This document shows positions 1 through 8,595 of a stretch of DNA of 14,870 nt, piece after piece. The position numbers were made by a program, and so were the translations under genes. The first letter of the stretch is position 1. Every line of letters begins with the position of its first letter. This DNA is from Euperipatoides rowelli (lineage: Eukaryota; Onychophora; Udeonychophora; Euonychophora; Peripatopsidae), in NCBI GenBank assembly GCA_003024985.2, contig PXIH01S0005646.1. One strand, written 5' to 3'. Under the pieces are notes generated by a model. The model saw nothing but the letters and a program-made list of their open reading frames with translations. It did no database searches and was not told where the DNA came from.

Positions 1-355
1 AAAAAAAAAAAAAAATCAGGCTTCTGAATCACTAATCTACATTCTGATTGGTCTGTGAAGGAAACGGCTCATCTGGTCTGACAACCAGATGGCGGTATAA
101 AATAACCACCTAAGACTGGAATCCATGTGAGATTTTTCTGGCAATATTATAGACGTGACATCACTTGCCAGTTTGATATTTTGATACATATTGATATAAA
201 AGTCAAATGTTGATGAATTTATGGGCCGAATATAACCAATTGATTAATTAAATGAGCATTTGTTTTATAAAAATGCAAATCATTGAAGTTGAAATGGTCT
301 GTCATATACTACTTTAATACATTTCCTAACCTACTACCCAAATATCAAGGACAAG
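1..355 (-). mobile_element. Partial hAT-like element, reversed copy of the 3993-6854 family
   Basis: This stretch aligns by eye with the reverse complement of about 3993-4482. Matching blocks are 12-50 (poly-A edge, then GAATCACTAATCTACATTCT) with 4478-4440; 115-190 (containing GAGATTTTTCTGGCAA) with about 4215-4120; and 225-310 (containing AATTGATTAATTAAA) with about 4115-4040. Similarity fades at about 350, where the other copy has its terminal CAG. Relative to the 3993 copy, about 200 bases between the first two blocks are missing or replaced. The rest of the element would lie beyond the left edge, so its other end and target duplication cannot be seen. No coding capacity is visible. Homology between the two copies is seen directly; the hAT label comes from the better-preserved copy. 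Confidence 0.6.
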
Positions 356-835
356 AGACAGGTAGAACCTCTAGAAATATGAACCTTTATATAGCTTACT
401 TGCTAGATGTAGAACAAATAGATACTCTATATCCCCTAGTGTCAATATGTTACAATCTTTAAACTCTAGCATTATTAATTCTAAAATCCCTATTTAACTA
501 AACCATTCATTGTTATCTCCTATATCGTACATAACAGGGTTGCATAAAAATCCGATTTTTTAAATCAGATTTTTTTTTTATTTAAATCAGATTTATTTAT
601 TAAAATTAAAATCAAAGCCTTAAATTTTAGGTAAACAAAACCTCTTTAATAGCAACATTTTGAACTCGAAAAACAGTTTGATTTTGAATATTACTTTGAA
701 TTTGAGTAACATTTTGAACTTGAATTCTATTTTGAATTTCAACAAAATTAAAACACAAGATAAATCTCATTCACTCAGATTATTTTCATGATGAAATATG
801 TGATCTACAACACAAACTTCACATCTCCATAAATC

Positions 836-1090
836 CCAAAGCCAACCAATAAAAAATGACCATGTCAAATGCTCAGCGTGTAGTTTTTTTTTTAATGACG
901 TTATTAACAAAATAATTAATCTTCATTCTTACAACTATAATACAAACATTAAAAAATATATTAACATTATTATACATTAATAGACTATATGCAAATTCAA
1001 AATACAAATAGAGATACAATACTCGGTGAATATTGTTTTAAGATACATGATGAGCATGTGACATGGTCATATGCCATTGGTGGGCTTTGA
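836..1090. repeat. Inverted repeat inside the 535-1686 element
   Basis: The left arm (836-875, containing GCCAACCAAT and GACCATGTCAAATGCTCA) is the reverse complement, at roughly 80% identity by eye, of the right arm (1051-1090, containing TGAGCATGTGACATGGTC and ATTGGTGGGCTTTG). The arms are about 40 bp with a loop of about 175 bases. A transcript across this region could fold into a long hairpin. Confidence 0.6.
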
Positions 1091-1244
1091 GCTTGACAGC
1101 CATAAGCTTGTAATTTATGATAAGTACTTAAATTCAACTCTGCCTTGTGTAGAGTATAGACTATAGACGATAATATTTCAAGGGGGAGGAGCTACAGGCA
1201 GATAATTTTAAAATTAATTGGTAAATAACTCATTTATTATTTTT

Positions 1245-1386
1245 TTTTCAGTCTCTATGCAGCTGGGTGTGAGCCATAGTGTGTTGTCCATAACTTGGTT
1301 GGTCTATGGTATAGCCCATTATACTGGGAGTTGGTTACCCTCGGGCGCTGGCAGTATTACTGAACGACACGATACAAACTTATTTA
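1245..1386 (+). repeat. Dispersed repeat unit A, copy 1
   Basis: About 120 bp of relatively GC-rich sequence (GCAGCTGGGTGTGAGCCATA through GACACGATAC) recurs at about 11076-11196 with roughly 80-85% identity by eye. Several differences are TG or CA here against CG in the other copy, the pattern expected from decay of methylated CpG. The 62-codon frame at 1218-1406 crosses it but is not shared intact: the second copy reaches a stop at about the same point, and the differences do not favour third codon positions. I do not recognise the family. It sits inside the hAT-like element 535-1686. Confidence 0.65.
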
Positions 1387-1484
1387 TTATGTTTTTTTTT
1401 TTTTAAAGTAGGTTTTTATTTTTTAGAAATTATCTTTGAAGATCAAACATAAAAAAAAAAAATAGTATTTCATTTGACTATTAT

Positions 1485-1592
1485 CCTTTAACTACACGCG
1501 CTGGTGTACAAAATACACCACTCNTTGGTGTGGTGTACAAAATACACCACACGTGTACTTATGTTATATTTGTTGACGTGTATAGTTAAAGG
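1485..1592. repeat. Nested hairpin with duplicated 19-bp palindromic motif
   Basis: The outer arms, CCTTTAACTACACGCG (1485-1500) and ACGTGTATAGTTAAAGG (from 1576), are complementary with few mismatches. Between them a 19-bp motif, GGTGTACAAAATACACCAC, occurs twice without change (1503-1521 and 1532-1550), and each copy can pair with itself (GGTGTA with TACACC). An N at 1524 lies between the copies, so the local structure probably hampered sequencing or assembly. It is part of the right half of the 535-1686 element. Confidence 0.7.
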
Positions 1593-1694
1593 TTAAGGAT
1601 TTGATTTAAATCATGATTTTTTTTCTTATTTAAATCATGATTTAATCATTTGATTTAAATCACTTGATTAAAATCGTGCAATCCTGGTACATAC

Positions 1695-2351
1695 TATAAG
1701 TTATTTTTTTTGTCTTTGTTTGTAATTGCTCCTACATCCTCTGTGGGCTAATGAACTACTTTTCTTAAACTGTATTCATATGTTTAATTACAATAAAACT
1801 CATAATAATAATAATAAACAATGAATGTTTAACAAATCTACTTTAACTTTATCAATAACAATATTTTGTAAACATGGAAGGGTAATTTATTTTCTCTCTT
1901 TAGAAAACATTTTATTACCGTATATAATTTTAAACAATGATAATTAATACAATAGCTTTAAAACATAAGATTAGGGCAGATTATTTGGTTTATCAGTCTG
2001 AGAGTAATGCATATATTGAATAATTCAGCATAGAAATAATAAGTTATCTTTTTAACATAGATTTTTTTATAAGTGTATGTAGGCGTAGTAATAATAAGTT
2101 ATCAGGTGACTTTAATTGGTAAATAATTAGTTATTATCAGGTGACCTAAATTATTAAATTAATTAACTTTAGTTGACCTAAATTATGTAGACTATCTAAA
2201 GATGAATAAAAAAATAGCATGCACTTATCTCAAAACTTATTTATTAAATTTTTTTTTTTTTTGTTATAAAAGTCAAATAAAATGTTTTTTGGTCTCTTTG
2301 AGGGATCCCCTTAAATTAAATTTTTAACGTAAAAAAACAATTATCACATAN
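1695..2351. other. AT-rich presumed intronic sequence, no gene seen
   Basis: No open frame, splice-flanked exon or RNA gene is recognisable. It contains an (ATA)n tract at about 1803-1816, the same TTATCAGGTGAC 12-mer twice (about 2099 and 2137), and poly(T) runs. It is most likely FAH intron by position, because the first FAH exon in the window starts at 7540. Confidence 0.4.
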
Positions 2352-2620
2352 TGTATATAATAAATGTTATAACCAAGTTATACTGTGTATATTAAATGTT
2401 ATAACCAAGTTCTATTGTATATATTAAATGTTATAACCAAGTTCTATTGTATATATTAAATGTTGTAACCAGGTACTGTATATATTAAATGATGTTATAA
2501 AAAAGTTCTACTCTAGAGCCTATATTAAATGTTATAACCAAGTCCTACTGTATATTAAATATGATAACCGGGTACTGTATATATTAAATGTTGTTATAAC
2601 CAAGCTCTACTGTATGTATT
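2352..2620. repeat. Minisatellite, ~32-bp unit, about 8 copies
   Basis: The unit TATATTAAATGTTATAACCA followed by AGTTCTACTGTA repeats about eight times. Early copies are nearly identical. Later copies diverge: one carries a CTAGAGCC insertion (about 2512-2520), others lose part of the CAAGTTCTA segment. An ambiguous base at 2351 marks its left edge. No coding potential. Confidence 0.85.
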
Positions 2621-3992
2621 TTGAAGGCAGGTAATTTGATCAGCATATAAATTTGATTGAAAACTTTGTCATGTAACACAATTATATCATGTTTGTTAAT
2701 TTTGTTATACAGCCGGTGAAATTAGAGCCAATTATCACATGAAATACTCAGCTTATACTAACTAATCACTCAAAAATCATAAATATTAAATACATTCAGT
2801 TAATTAAAAACAAATTCCTTTTTTTTTTTTTTATGAAAAAACTTTTTTTTTTTTTTTGCTTTTGAGGGTATTTTTCTTTCCATCTTGGGACAAAATGAAA
2901 AATATTTCTGATAAATTTATATACCGGTAATGTTTGTGTAATTGTGATGTTCACTAAAGATAATGGATAATTAAAACAAGTTTACTAATAATTTAAAAAA
3001 AAAGACTTAAGCTTTTGCGTCGTTTGACAAACAACTATTATTGTAGAAAGCTTATGCGTCTAAAAACTAAAATAAGAACACTAATTTTATAAGTGGTGTG
3101 GCCTTTATCTCTCACATCGGTAATGTAGTCTGGAATTTCAAAGGTTTTTTTTATAAATGACGTATTGGAATTATGATAACAAATCAACTGTTAAAATAAC
3201 TTTGTTAATTGTATCAATTACTACCTCATCCAGTTTTATCATTACGGTTGTCATTAAATGTTTGTTTTATTTCTTTTTATATACAGTTCTTCAACCATAT
3301 TTTCAGATAAGTTAATTCTTATCTTTTGATATTGATTAGGCTTATCAGTAAGGCCTGGCTAGGTCTATTGTTTCAGTGATATATCCTATACTAAGCATGT
3401 TTTATGATAAAAATAATTATTTTATAGTGATAAAAAATTTTAATTTAAAAGTATTGTGTGTGTGTATATTTTGTTGAACCAGATTTCTAAGTAAACAGTT
3501 TGAATGTGTGTTTTATCAAGTTGTATTGATTATCTTATTATTTCTGGAGTGTAGAACCAAGAAAATTCATTTCCTGTTTATTTATTACTGTATAAAATTT
3601 CATGGCTTATTATCTAGACAGATTTCATTTTCAGCAAAATCTCTTAACTTCAAATTAAATATAGCCTCGGCTAAATAGTTAGACTAGACTAACTGAAGTA
3701 AAAAAAAAGAAACAGAATTTATGGTTTATTTTGTAGAATATAAAATTTTAGCTTTTTTTTTTTTGAATGAAAAAAATATTGAAAACAAGCCATGTGGTGG
3801 TTGTGTGTGTGTGTGCTTGAATAGATAGCAGCGCGATAGTTATTTTAGTTCTAAACTGATTTTCAACGTAGGTCTTCTTGAGAAAAAAAAATTTATTGGT
3901 TCGTCTGTGAAGTAGGCAGAGCTGAAACAATGTTTTACCACCTTAGGCAAATACTTAAAAAGGCACCTTAATTTAATGTTATATGCAGTATC
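2621..3992. other. AT-rich presumed intronic sequence, no gene seen
   Basis: It holds long poly(T) runs (about 2819-2832 and 2844-2858), a short (TG)n tract near 3457-3466, another near 3801-3813, and two similar 13-mers, AAGCTTTTGCGTC and AAGCTTATGCGTC, near 3009 and 3048. No exon-like open frame with splice signals is visible. The 60-codon minus-strand open frame at 3748-3930 is AT/TG-rich low-complexity sequence. Confidence 0.4.
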
Positions 3993-5526
3993 CAGCGTTC
4001 CTGATACTCAAGTACCAAAGTGCTTAAGTGGTTTATTAATGCCTATTTCACCTTCATTGGTTTATGTGTATTTGCGTATAAAATGCTTGTTTAATTAATC
4101 AATTTGTTATATTAGAGTTAGGGTTAGGACTAGTGACAGCAGGTCTATAGTTTTGCCAGAAAAATCTCTTGTGGACTCCAATAATAGTGGTAATAGTGTC
4201 TGGCTATCAAACTTCACAGCAATTTTCTTAAAAAAATTAGCCAATTATTTGTCAGCTAACAAATCATTTCCCAAGTGATCATTCCATTCACACTAACACT
4301 CGTAGTAAAAAGATCAACAGGTTGTAGTAAGTATATTAAATTATTAGTTTCGTTTTAGAAATCAATTGACTTAGATTGCTTAGCTTATTTTTTTTTTAAA
4401 GTAATTATACTTTTCCAAAATTATATTTTTTAGACGCTACTTCACAGACTAGACCAATCAAAATGTAGATCAGTGATTCAAAGCTTTTATTTTTATTTGC
4501 AGTCAGTAGTTTTTATTAAAGCAAATCAAAACAAACACAAGCAGACTGAAAATAAACCTTTAACAGTTTTTATTTGCATTAAAAAATATAAACGAATGTT
4601 TAAGAAGTAATATTAAAAAACTTTGGAAATAATAGTTAACAATTTGTTCTTATCGTGTCAATTTAACGTACAAAAGCCTTCCGGAATTTGGGTATACACA
4701 AGGGTTTTTTTTTTTTAATTTTTTTAATAATAGTAAATCATTTAAATAATGTATTATGGTTCATATCCATTTGGCAAGAATCATGAACTAACTAATTGTC
4801 ATTGTTTTTCTCATTGTATATATTTGATGATGATAAACTTATAACTTATTTTGTTGACTAGTTTTCTAAACAATAACGTAATGAAGTCATGACTGGCNTC
4901 TGGATCCCAGATATGCATTTTCCTCCAGCGGAGATTTTATTCTTTGGCTACGTCAAATTCACGTCAGCAGTAGGGTTTTATTTTTTTGTAAACAACGTAG
5001 AAACTTATCAAATTTTTATATGTTTCAGTTTAAATTTTTCAAATTGATTAATTAAACAAATATTTTTAGGTAAAATTAAACATAAATCAATTTTTTAAAA
5101 AAAATCATTGATAAACCACTTTGTTAAGTACAAGTAATAAGTACATTCTGTATACTTGTATTTAAGTACTTTTTTTAAGTACTTGAAATTACATCAAATC
5201 ACAGATTATTTTGAGAGAGCCTATACTATTGGAAAATTTCAGTACTAACAATCATGTGACATCTAGTTGTAAACAGCAATCTGAAACATTGTTAATGTTA
5301 AAAAGGAATTGATATATTTGAGTAATAAAATCTTAATGTAAACTTTATTAGGACATAAAATAAATTGTATATTGATTTTTAGATTAAGACTACATAACAT
5401 CGTATTTCTTTAAAGTGTATTAGCAATGCTATTTTTAACTCTGTCGATTTAGTTTTATTTTGCCAAAACCGGGTATGTTTAATTCATCAAATTTTCTTAT
5501 TTAAATTATAAACGTGTTAAAATCTT

Positions 5527-5677
5527 AGTTTTATATAATGTTAGAAAAGACTGACGATGTCATCTATGACATCATCTTAAACAGAAATCAAATCAAAACA
5601 CCTGGTGTTTGCTTTGTGATTTAAAAAGATGATGTATTAGATGACATCATCATTATTATCTAACATTGCATAAAACT
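5527..5677. mobile_element. 151-bp foldback MITE
   Basis: The two halves are reverse complements at roughly 80% identity around a centre at AAACACCTGGTGTTT (about 5602). Outer ends are AGTTTTATATAATGTTAG and, on the other strand, AGTTTTATGCAATGTTAG. The arms also contain GATGTCATCTATGACATCAT, itself nearly palindromic. TTA occurs just outside both ends, compatible with a 3-bp TTA target duplication as in PIF/Harbinger MITEs or a TA duplication as in Tc1/mariner. It interrupts the left arm of the larger inverted repeat. Family assignment is uncertain; the foldback itself is plain. Confidence 0.75.
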
Positions 5678-5721
5678 TACACCTTTTGACCAGATTTCAT
5701 TATCTGCCCACCAATATTTTC

Positions 5722-5892
5722 GGATCTTGTGAACAAACAACTAATCGCATGTTAAAAAGCGAAGTCGCTTTTTAACACACAATCTGGAGTTGTTTGCCCA
5801 TCAGATCTAATCTAATATCCCTCCACCAATATGTGGTGGGATACCGAGAAAGTTCAGCCTTCTGATAACATTATCAGAAAGCCGATCTTTCT
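5722..5892. repeat. Run of three consecutive hairpins
   Basis: First hairpin: GTTAAAAAGCGA and TCGCTTTTTAAC (5751-5776) form a perfect 12-bp stem with 2 bases between, enclosed by CAAACAACT/AGTTGTTTG (5734-5742/5788-5796) and by GGATCT/AGATCT (5722-5727/5803-5808). Second: TATCCC...CACCA pairs with TGGTGGGATA across 5816-5843. Third: TTCTGATAA and TTATCAGAA (5860-5879) form a perfect 9-bp stem enclosed by AGAAAG/CTTTCT (5847-5852/5887-5892). All lie in the loop of the long inverted repeat. Function is unknown. Confidence 0.8.
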
Positions 5893-6731
5893 AGGTAAAC
5901 AATCGGGCCAAGAGCATATTAGCTAGTATAGCTACTAATGTATCAATAAAATAAGTCGTGTGAATCTATAGGTTTTTAGAGTTTATGCTAGCGAATATTT
6001 TACATTTTGAATTTTTTTAAACTTCTGAACTATAACAAACATAAATAATTTTTTTCTGGATTAATAAAGACTAAAGCTAAGTGACCTTATTTAGACCCAA
6101 ATTGTACAATTGCTCATGCCTGCTTTGCCTGTGGCGAGATTTTAAAATCTAGTTTCAATGGTGGTTGAAATCTTTCGGTTTTGTTCTGCAATACTGCTTT
6201 TTTTTTTTTATTACATTTCTTACCCTGAACCCTAACTATTACTACGTGTGAAATACACTATCTGAAAACCCTATGATAACCAAAATTTGAAATACACTTA
6301 CGTGTGAAATAATGATATATCTATTAAGCTTTAGTACCGGGATATTTTCAGCCATTACGATTTATAATAGAAATGAATTGACAATAATGAAAATATAATC
6401 CGCATAAGTTATTTATTCAAATTATTTATTACAATTGTTTAAATAAATAATATGTTTAAAACATATTTAATGCTATTAATAACTAAGAATGAAAATAAAA
6501 AAAAAATGGGAAAAAAATATTGGTGGGCAGATAACGGAATCTAACCCATCTTTTTACAGGAAATTAAGAAAAATTGATGAATTAAACTTACCTTTTTTTT
6601 TTTTTTTTGGCAGAATAAAACTAAATCGACTAAGTTTAAAATATCATTCTTAATGATAATCATAATACACTTTACCGTTATTAATCGTAAACCAGCTCTG
6701 CGTTTAACTATAAATCATGAAGGTTTAATAA

Positions 6732-6825
6732 ATACTTGTACTTACTGTAAGTATTTGAAATTCAGCAGTACTTGTACTTAAGTATATTTATAGATCAGTA
6801 CTTTATACTTGTACTTACTGTAAGT
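6732..6825. repeat. Perfect 21-bp subterminal direct repeat
   Basis: The 21 bases beginning ATACTTGTACTTACTGTAAG occur identically at 6732-6752 and 6805-6825, with a related ACTTGTACTTAAGTA copy between them. They sit 30-120 bases inside the right end of the 3993-6854 element. Repeated short motifs near the ends are where hAT transposases commonly bind, so these are candidate binding sites by analogy only. Confidence 0.6.
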
Positions 6826-6862
6826 CCATTTTTTTAGTATTTATGGGAACACTGACAGTATC

Positions 6863-7376
6863 ACAGTGCACAAATTTTATGGTGGTTTTGTGGTCAGAGA
6901 TCACTAAAAATGTCTATGGAACACTAAAAAGTATTTGGGAGTGGTCCGTTGGACCCCCCTATAAAAATTAAATTATTGTACTAAAATATTACATTGTCTT
7001 GTACAGTAATTGAATAATAAATGTCCATTTGATATACATTAATCTTAATATTTTTAATAAAGAGAAGACTTAAAACTATTAAAAAAAATTTACTTTTTTT
7101 TTTTTTTTTAATCAGAAGAAAAATCAAAAGCAATAAAATTTATAATTTAAAAATAGGTTATAATTTACAAAACAAGATTTCATAATACATTTATTCTCAT
7201 AAAATTTACTTTTTAAAATCGAATTAAAGTTTATTCAGTAAAAATATATTCAAGTTTAAATAAAATTAAACTTTGACAAATTAATGTAGTCAGTCAGTCT
7301 GCAAATTATCAATTTTATTTATGTCAATTTGGCACATTCTGTTTTTAATCTATGCTGGAAAATATCTTATCTGTAG
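6863..7376. other. AT-rich presumed intronic sequence, no gene seen
   Basis: It lies between the right target duplication of the large hAT-like element and the pyrimidine microsatellite before the FAH exon. A long T run is present near 7094-7109. Nothing exon-like was recognised. Confidence 0.4.
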
Positions 7377-7465
7377 CTCTCTGTGTGTCATTCTGTATCT
7401 ATGTCTCTGTCTGTCTCACTCGCTGTCTCACTCTGTCTGTGTGTGTGTCTCTCTCTCTATATATG
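7377..7465 (+). repeat. Degenerate TCTG/CT microsatellite upstream of FAH exon
   Basis: A pyrimidine-biased tract of CTGT, TCTG, CTCACT, GTGTGTGT and CTCTCTCT units ends about 75 bases before the 3' splice site at 7538-7539. An open frame at 7321-7524 reads through it but is low complexity (Ser/Leu/Cys/Val runs) and is not a gene. Confidence 0.7.
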
Positions 7466-7539
7466 TACATGTATATACACTATGTATAGAGTCCATTCTA
7501 TGCACAGTATATCATGTACAGTAATTTTTTTCTTTGTAG

Positions 7540-7657
7540 ACTGAAGATTCTTTTGGATCAATGTTAGAATTATCTTGGAAAGGAAGCAAGGTGGTGGACC
7601 TTGGAGGCGGTCATTCAAGAAAGTTTCTGCAGGACTACGATGAAGTCATTCTAACTG
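7540..7657 (+). CDS. FAH: Fumarylacetoacetase, penultimate coding exon
   Basis: This exon encodes 39 residues plus one base of the next codon, starting [15 protein letters not shown] and continuing through [19 protein letters not shown]. This is the conserved C-terminal part of fumarylacetoacetase, the last enzyme of tyrosine breakdown, which hydrolyses fumarylacetoacetate to fumarate and acetoacetate in the cytosol. The glutamate in SMLELSW corresponds to human Glu364, described as part of the catalytic Glu-His-water triad. The exon follows a strong acceptor (T-rich tract, TTTGTAG ending at 7539) in phase 0 and is followed by GTAGGT at 7658 in phase 1. The in-frame ATG at 7561 and the read-through to 7743 are not a separate gene. 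FAH identity is very secure; the gene number in this genome is unknown. Confidence 0.95.
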
Positions 7658-7876
7658 GTAGGTACAATTTATTTTTGCCCTTACATTTAGAGAATCGTAA
7701 ATATATGTTGCACAATCTGTCAGATATTTGGCAGAATGTCTAGATTTCAAAGAATACTTTATTTTATCAGTATCTAAGAAATCATCAATGTTACTAGAAT
7801 GTAAAGGATTCCTATAATCATTTCCTATTTCTATAAGATTAACACACTAGTTGTCTCTTTTGGAACTAACTATTAA

Positions 7877-8081
7877 TTAACTCTTTCCACCCAAATTAAA
7901 ATTGTATTAATTGCATTCTTTTAAATCCCTGGATTTTAATATTAGGTTTTTTTTAAAAAAAATGGTTTGGTATGATTACAAACAAATTTTAACAATTTGA
8001 GGCATTATTGAGGCGAGCAATGATGGTTGTTATTGTTAAATTGTAAAAAGAAAATGTCGACAGTGGAGTGGAAAGGGTTAA
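7877..8081. mobile_element. piggyBac-like MITE with TTAA target duplication
   Basis: TTAA (7877-7880) is followed by CTCTTTCCAC. The right end reads GTGGAAAGGG followed by TTAA (8078-8081), so the ends form a 10-bp inverted repeat with one mismatch (CTCTTTCCAC/CCCTTTCCAC). The insert between the TTAA sites is 197 bp with no coding capacity. A TTAA duplication and ends starting CCCTTT are typical of piggyBac-type elements. Confidence 0.6.
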
Positions 8082-8218
8082 GGCACTTGATGCTTTGTTT
8101 AACCCATGGATCATATTTACATGTTTCTGTAATCCTTAAATGACATTTATAGAAAATGACAATCAGATGAGCTCATTGGCACCGTCAAGATAAATTACAG
8201 GAGGAGGGGGGCAACATC

Positions 8219-8226
<8 letters not shown>

Positions 8227-8264
<38 letters not shown>
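8227..8264. repeat. (AC)19 microsatellite
   Basis: A pure dinucleotide run of 19 AC units preceded by T6. It lies in the last FAH intron and is likely length-polymorphic. Confidence 0.97.
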
Positions 8265-8266
<2 letters not shown>

Positions 8267-8436
8267 AACTCACTTCAGAATTTTTTCTATGAAGTTGTAC
8301 CTATTACTTTTGTGATACGCGAGTGTTCACTGTAAAACAGAAAAACAACTAAAATATGTTGGGCAGGTAGTAATTAAAACTTTGCTTGTTCACTCCAGGA
8401 TTTATCTGTGTTAGAGCGGAATCTTTTCCGTAGTGC

Positions 8437-8595
8437 AGGGGCGTGGCCAGCAAATTATTTGAGGGTGTCTGGATTGATACTTTTGACAACCTTTTTTTTT
8501 TTTTGGCTGTTGAGATTTTTAAAGTTTTAATTTATTTATTTATTTATTTTTTTTTTGGGGGGGGGGGGTAGACCCCCTGGACACCACTTCTAAAT
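8437..8595. repeat. Degraded repeat with poly(T), (TTTA)n and G12 tracts
   Basis: It starts CAGGGGCGTGGCCAGCAA, a form common at the ends of dispersed elements, and passes through T13, several TTTA units and a run of 12 G (8557-8568) to GACCCCCTGGACACC. No matching far end or clear target duplication was found, so only the repeat character is supported. Confidence 0.4.

Larger units (their letters stand above)
535..1686. mobile_element. Non-autonomous hAT-like DNA transposon (1,152 bp) with 8-bp target duplication
   Basis: The left end reads CAGGGTTGCATAAAAATC. The right end, read on the opposite strand, is CAGGATTGCACGATTTTAAT, so the terminal inverted repeat matches 9 of its first 10 bases and stays similar further in. 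The flanks are GTACATAA (527-534) and GTACATAC (1687-1694), an 8-bp direct duplication with one mismatch. An 8-bp duplication and CAG-type ends are typical of hAT transposons. Both subterminal regions carry repeated GATTTAAATC-like motifs. No transposase can be read; the 62-codon open frame at 1218-1406 only crosses a dispersed repeat. The element also carries two internal inverted repeats, annotated separately. It lies in the presumed FAH intron. Confidence 0.78.
5411..6674. repeat. Long interrupted inverted repeat
   Basis: Left arm segments pair with right arm segments in collinear order. TAAAGTGTATTA (5411-5422) pairs with 6663-6674. GTCGATTTAGTTTTATT (5443-5459), extending one mismatch later into TGCCAAAA, pairs with the block ending at 6630. 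TTTAATTCATCAA (about 5478-5490) pairs with TTGATGAATTAAA near 6574. The 21 bases starting TTATCTGCCCACCAATATTT (5700-5720) are a perfect reverse complement of 6514-6534. The left arm is lengthened by the 151-bp foldback at 5527-5677, which looks like a later insertion. The central loop is about 790 bases. Confidence 0.8.
3993..6854. mobile_element. Non-autonomous hAT-like element (2,862 bp) with 8-bp target duplication and nested foldbacks
   Basis: The left end reads CAGCGTTCCTGATACT. The right end on the opposite strand reads CAGTGTTCCCATAAATACT, giving imperfect CAG-type terminal inverted repeats followed by AAGTAC-rich subterminal sequence. The flanks are GCAGTATC (3985-3992) and ACAGTATC (6855-6862), an 8-bp target duplication with one mismatch. 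These are hallmark hAT features. No transposase frame is visible, so it would depend on an enzyme supplied elsewhere. Inside are a long inverted repeat (5411-6674), a 151-bp foldback inserted in one of its arms (5527-5677), and consecutive hairpins (5722-5892). A partial reversed copy of its left end lies at 1-355. The alternative is chance matching ends, but ends, duplication and second copy agree. Confidence 0.72.

Noticed and set aside
1245-1386. tRNA-derived SINE head
   Set aside because: GGGTGTGAGCC is only loosely like a B box, no A box lies at the right spacing, and no cloverleaf could be drawn.
1218-1406. 62-codon open frame as a small gene
   Set aside because: It lies across dispersed repeat A. 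The second copy does not keep the frame to the end and the differences look like CpG decay, not codon constraint.
7321-7524. 67-codon open frame as a small membrane protein
   Set aside because: It is a translation of a TCTG/TG/CT microsatellite directly upstream of a splice acceptor.
8437-8595. Complete MITE starting CAGGGGCGTGGCC
   Set aside because: No complementary end or convincing target duplication was found; only a degraded repeat is claimed.
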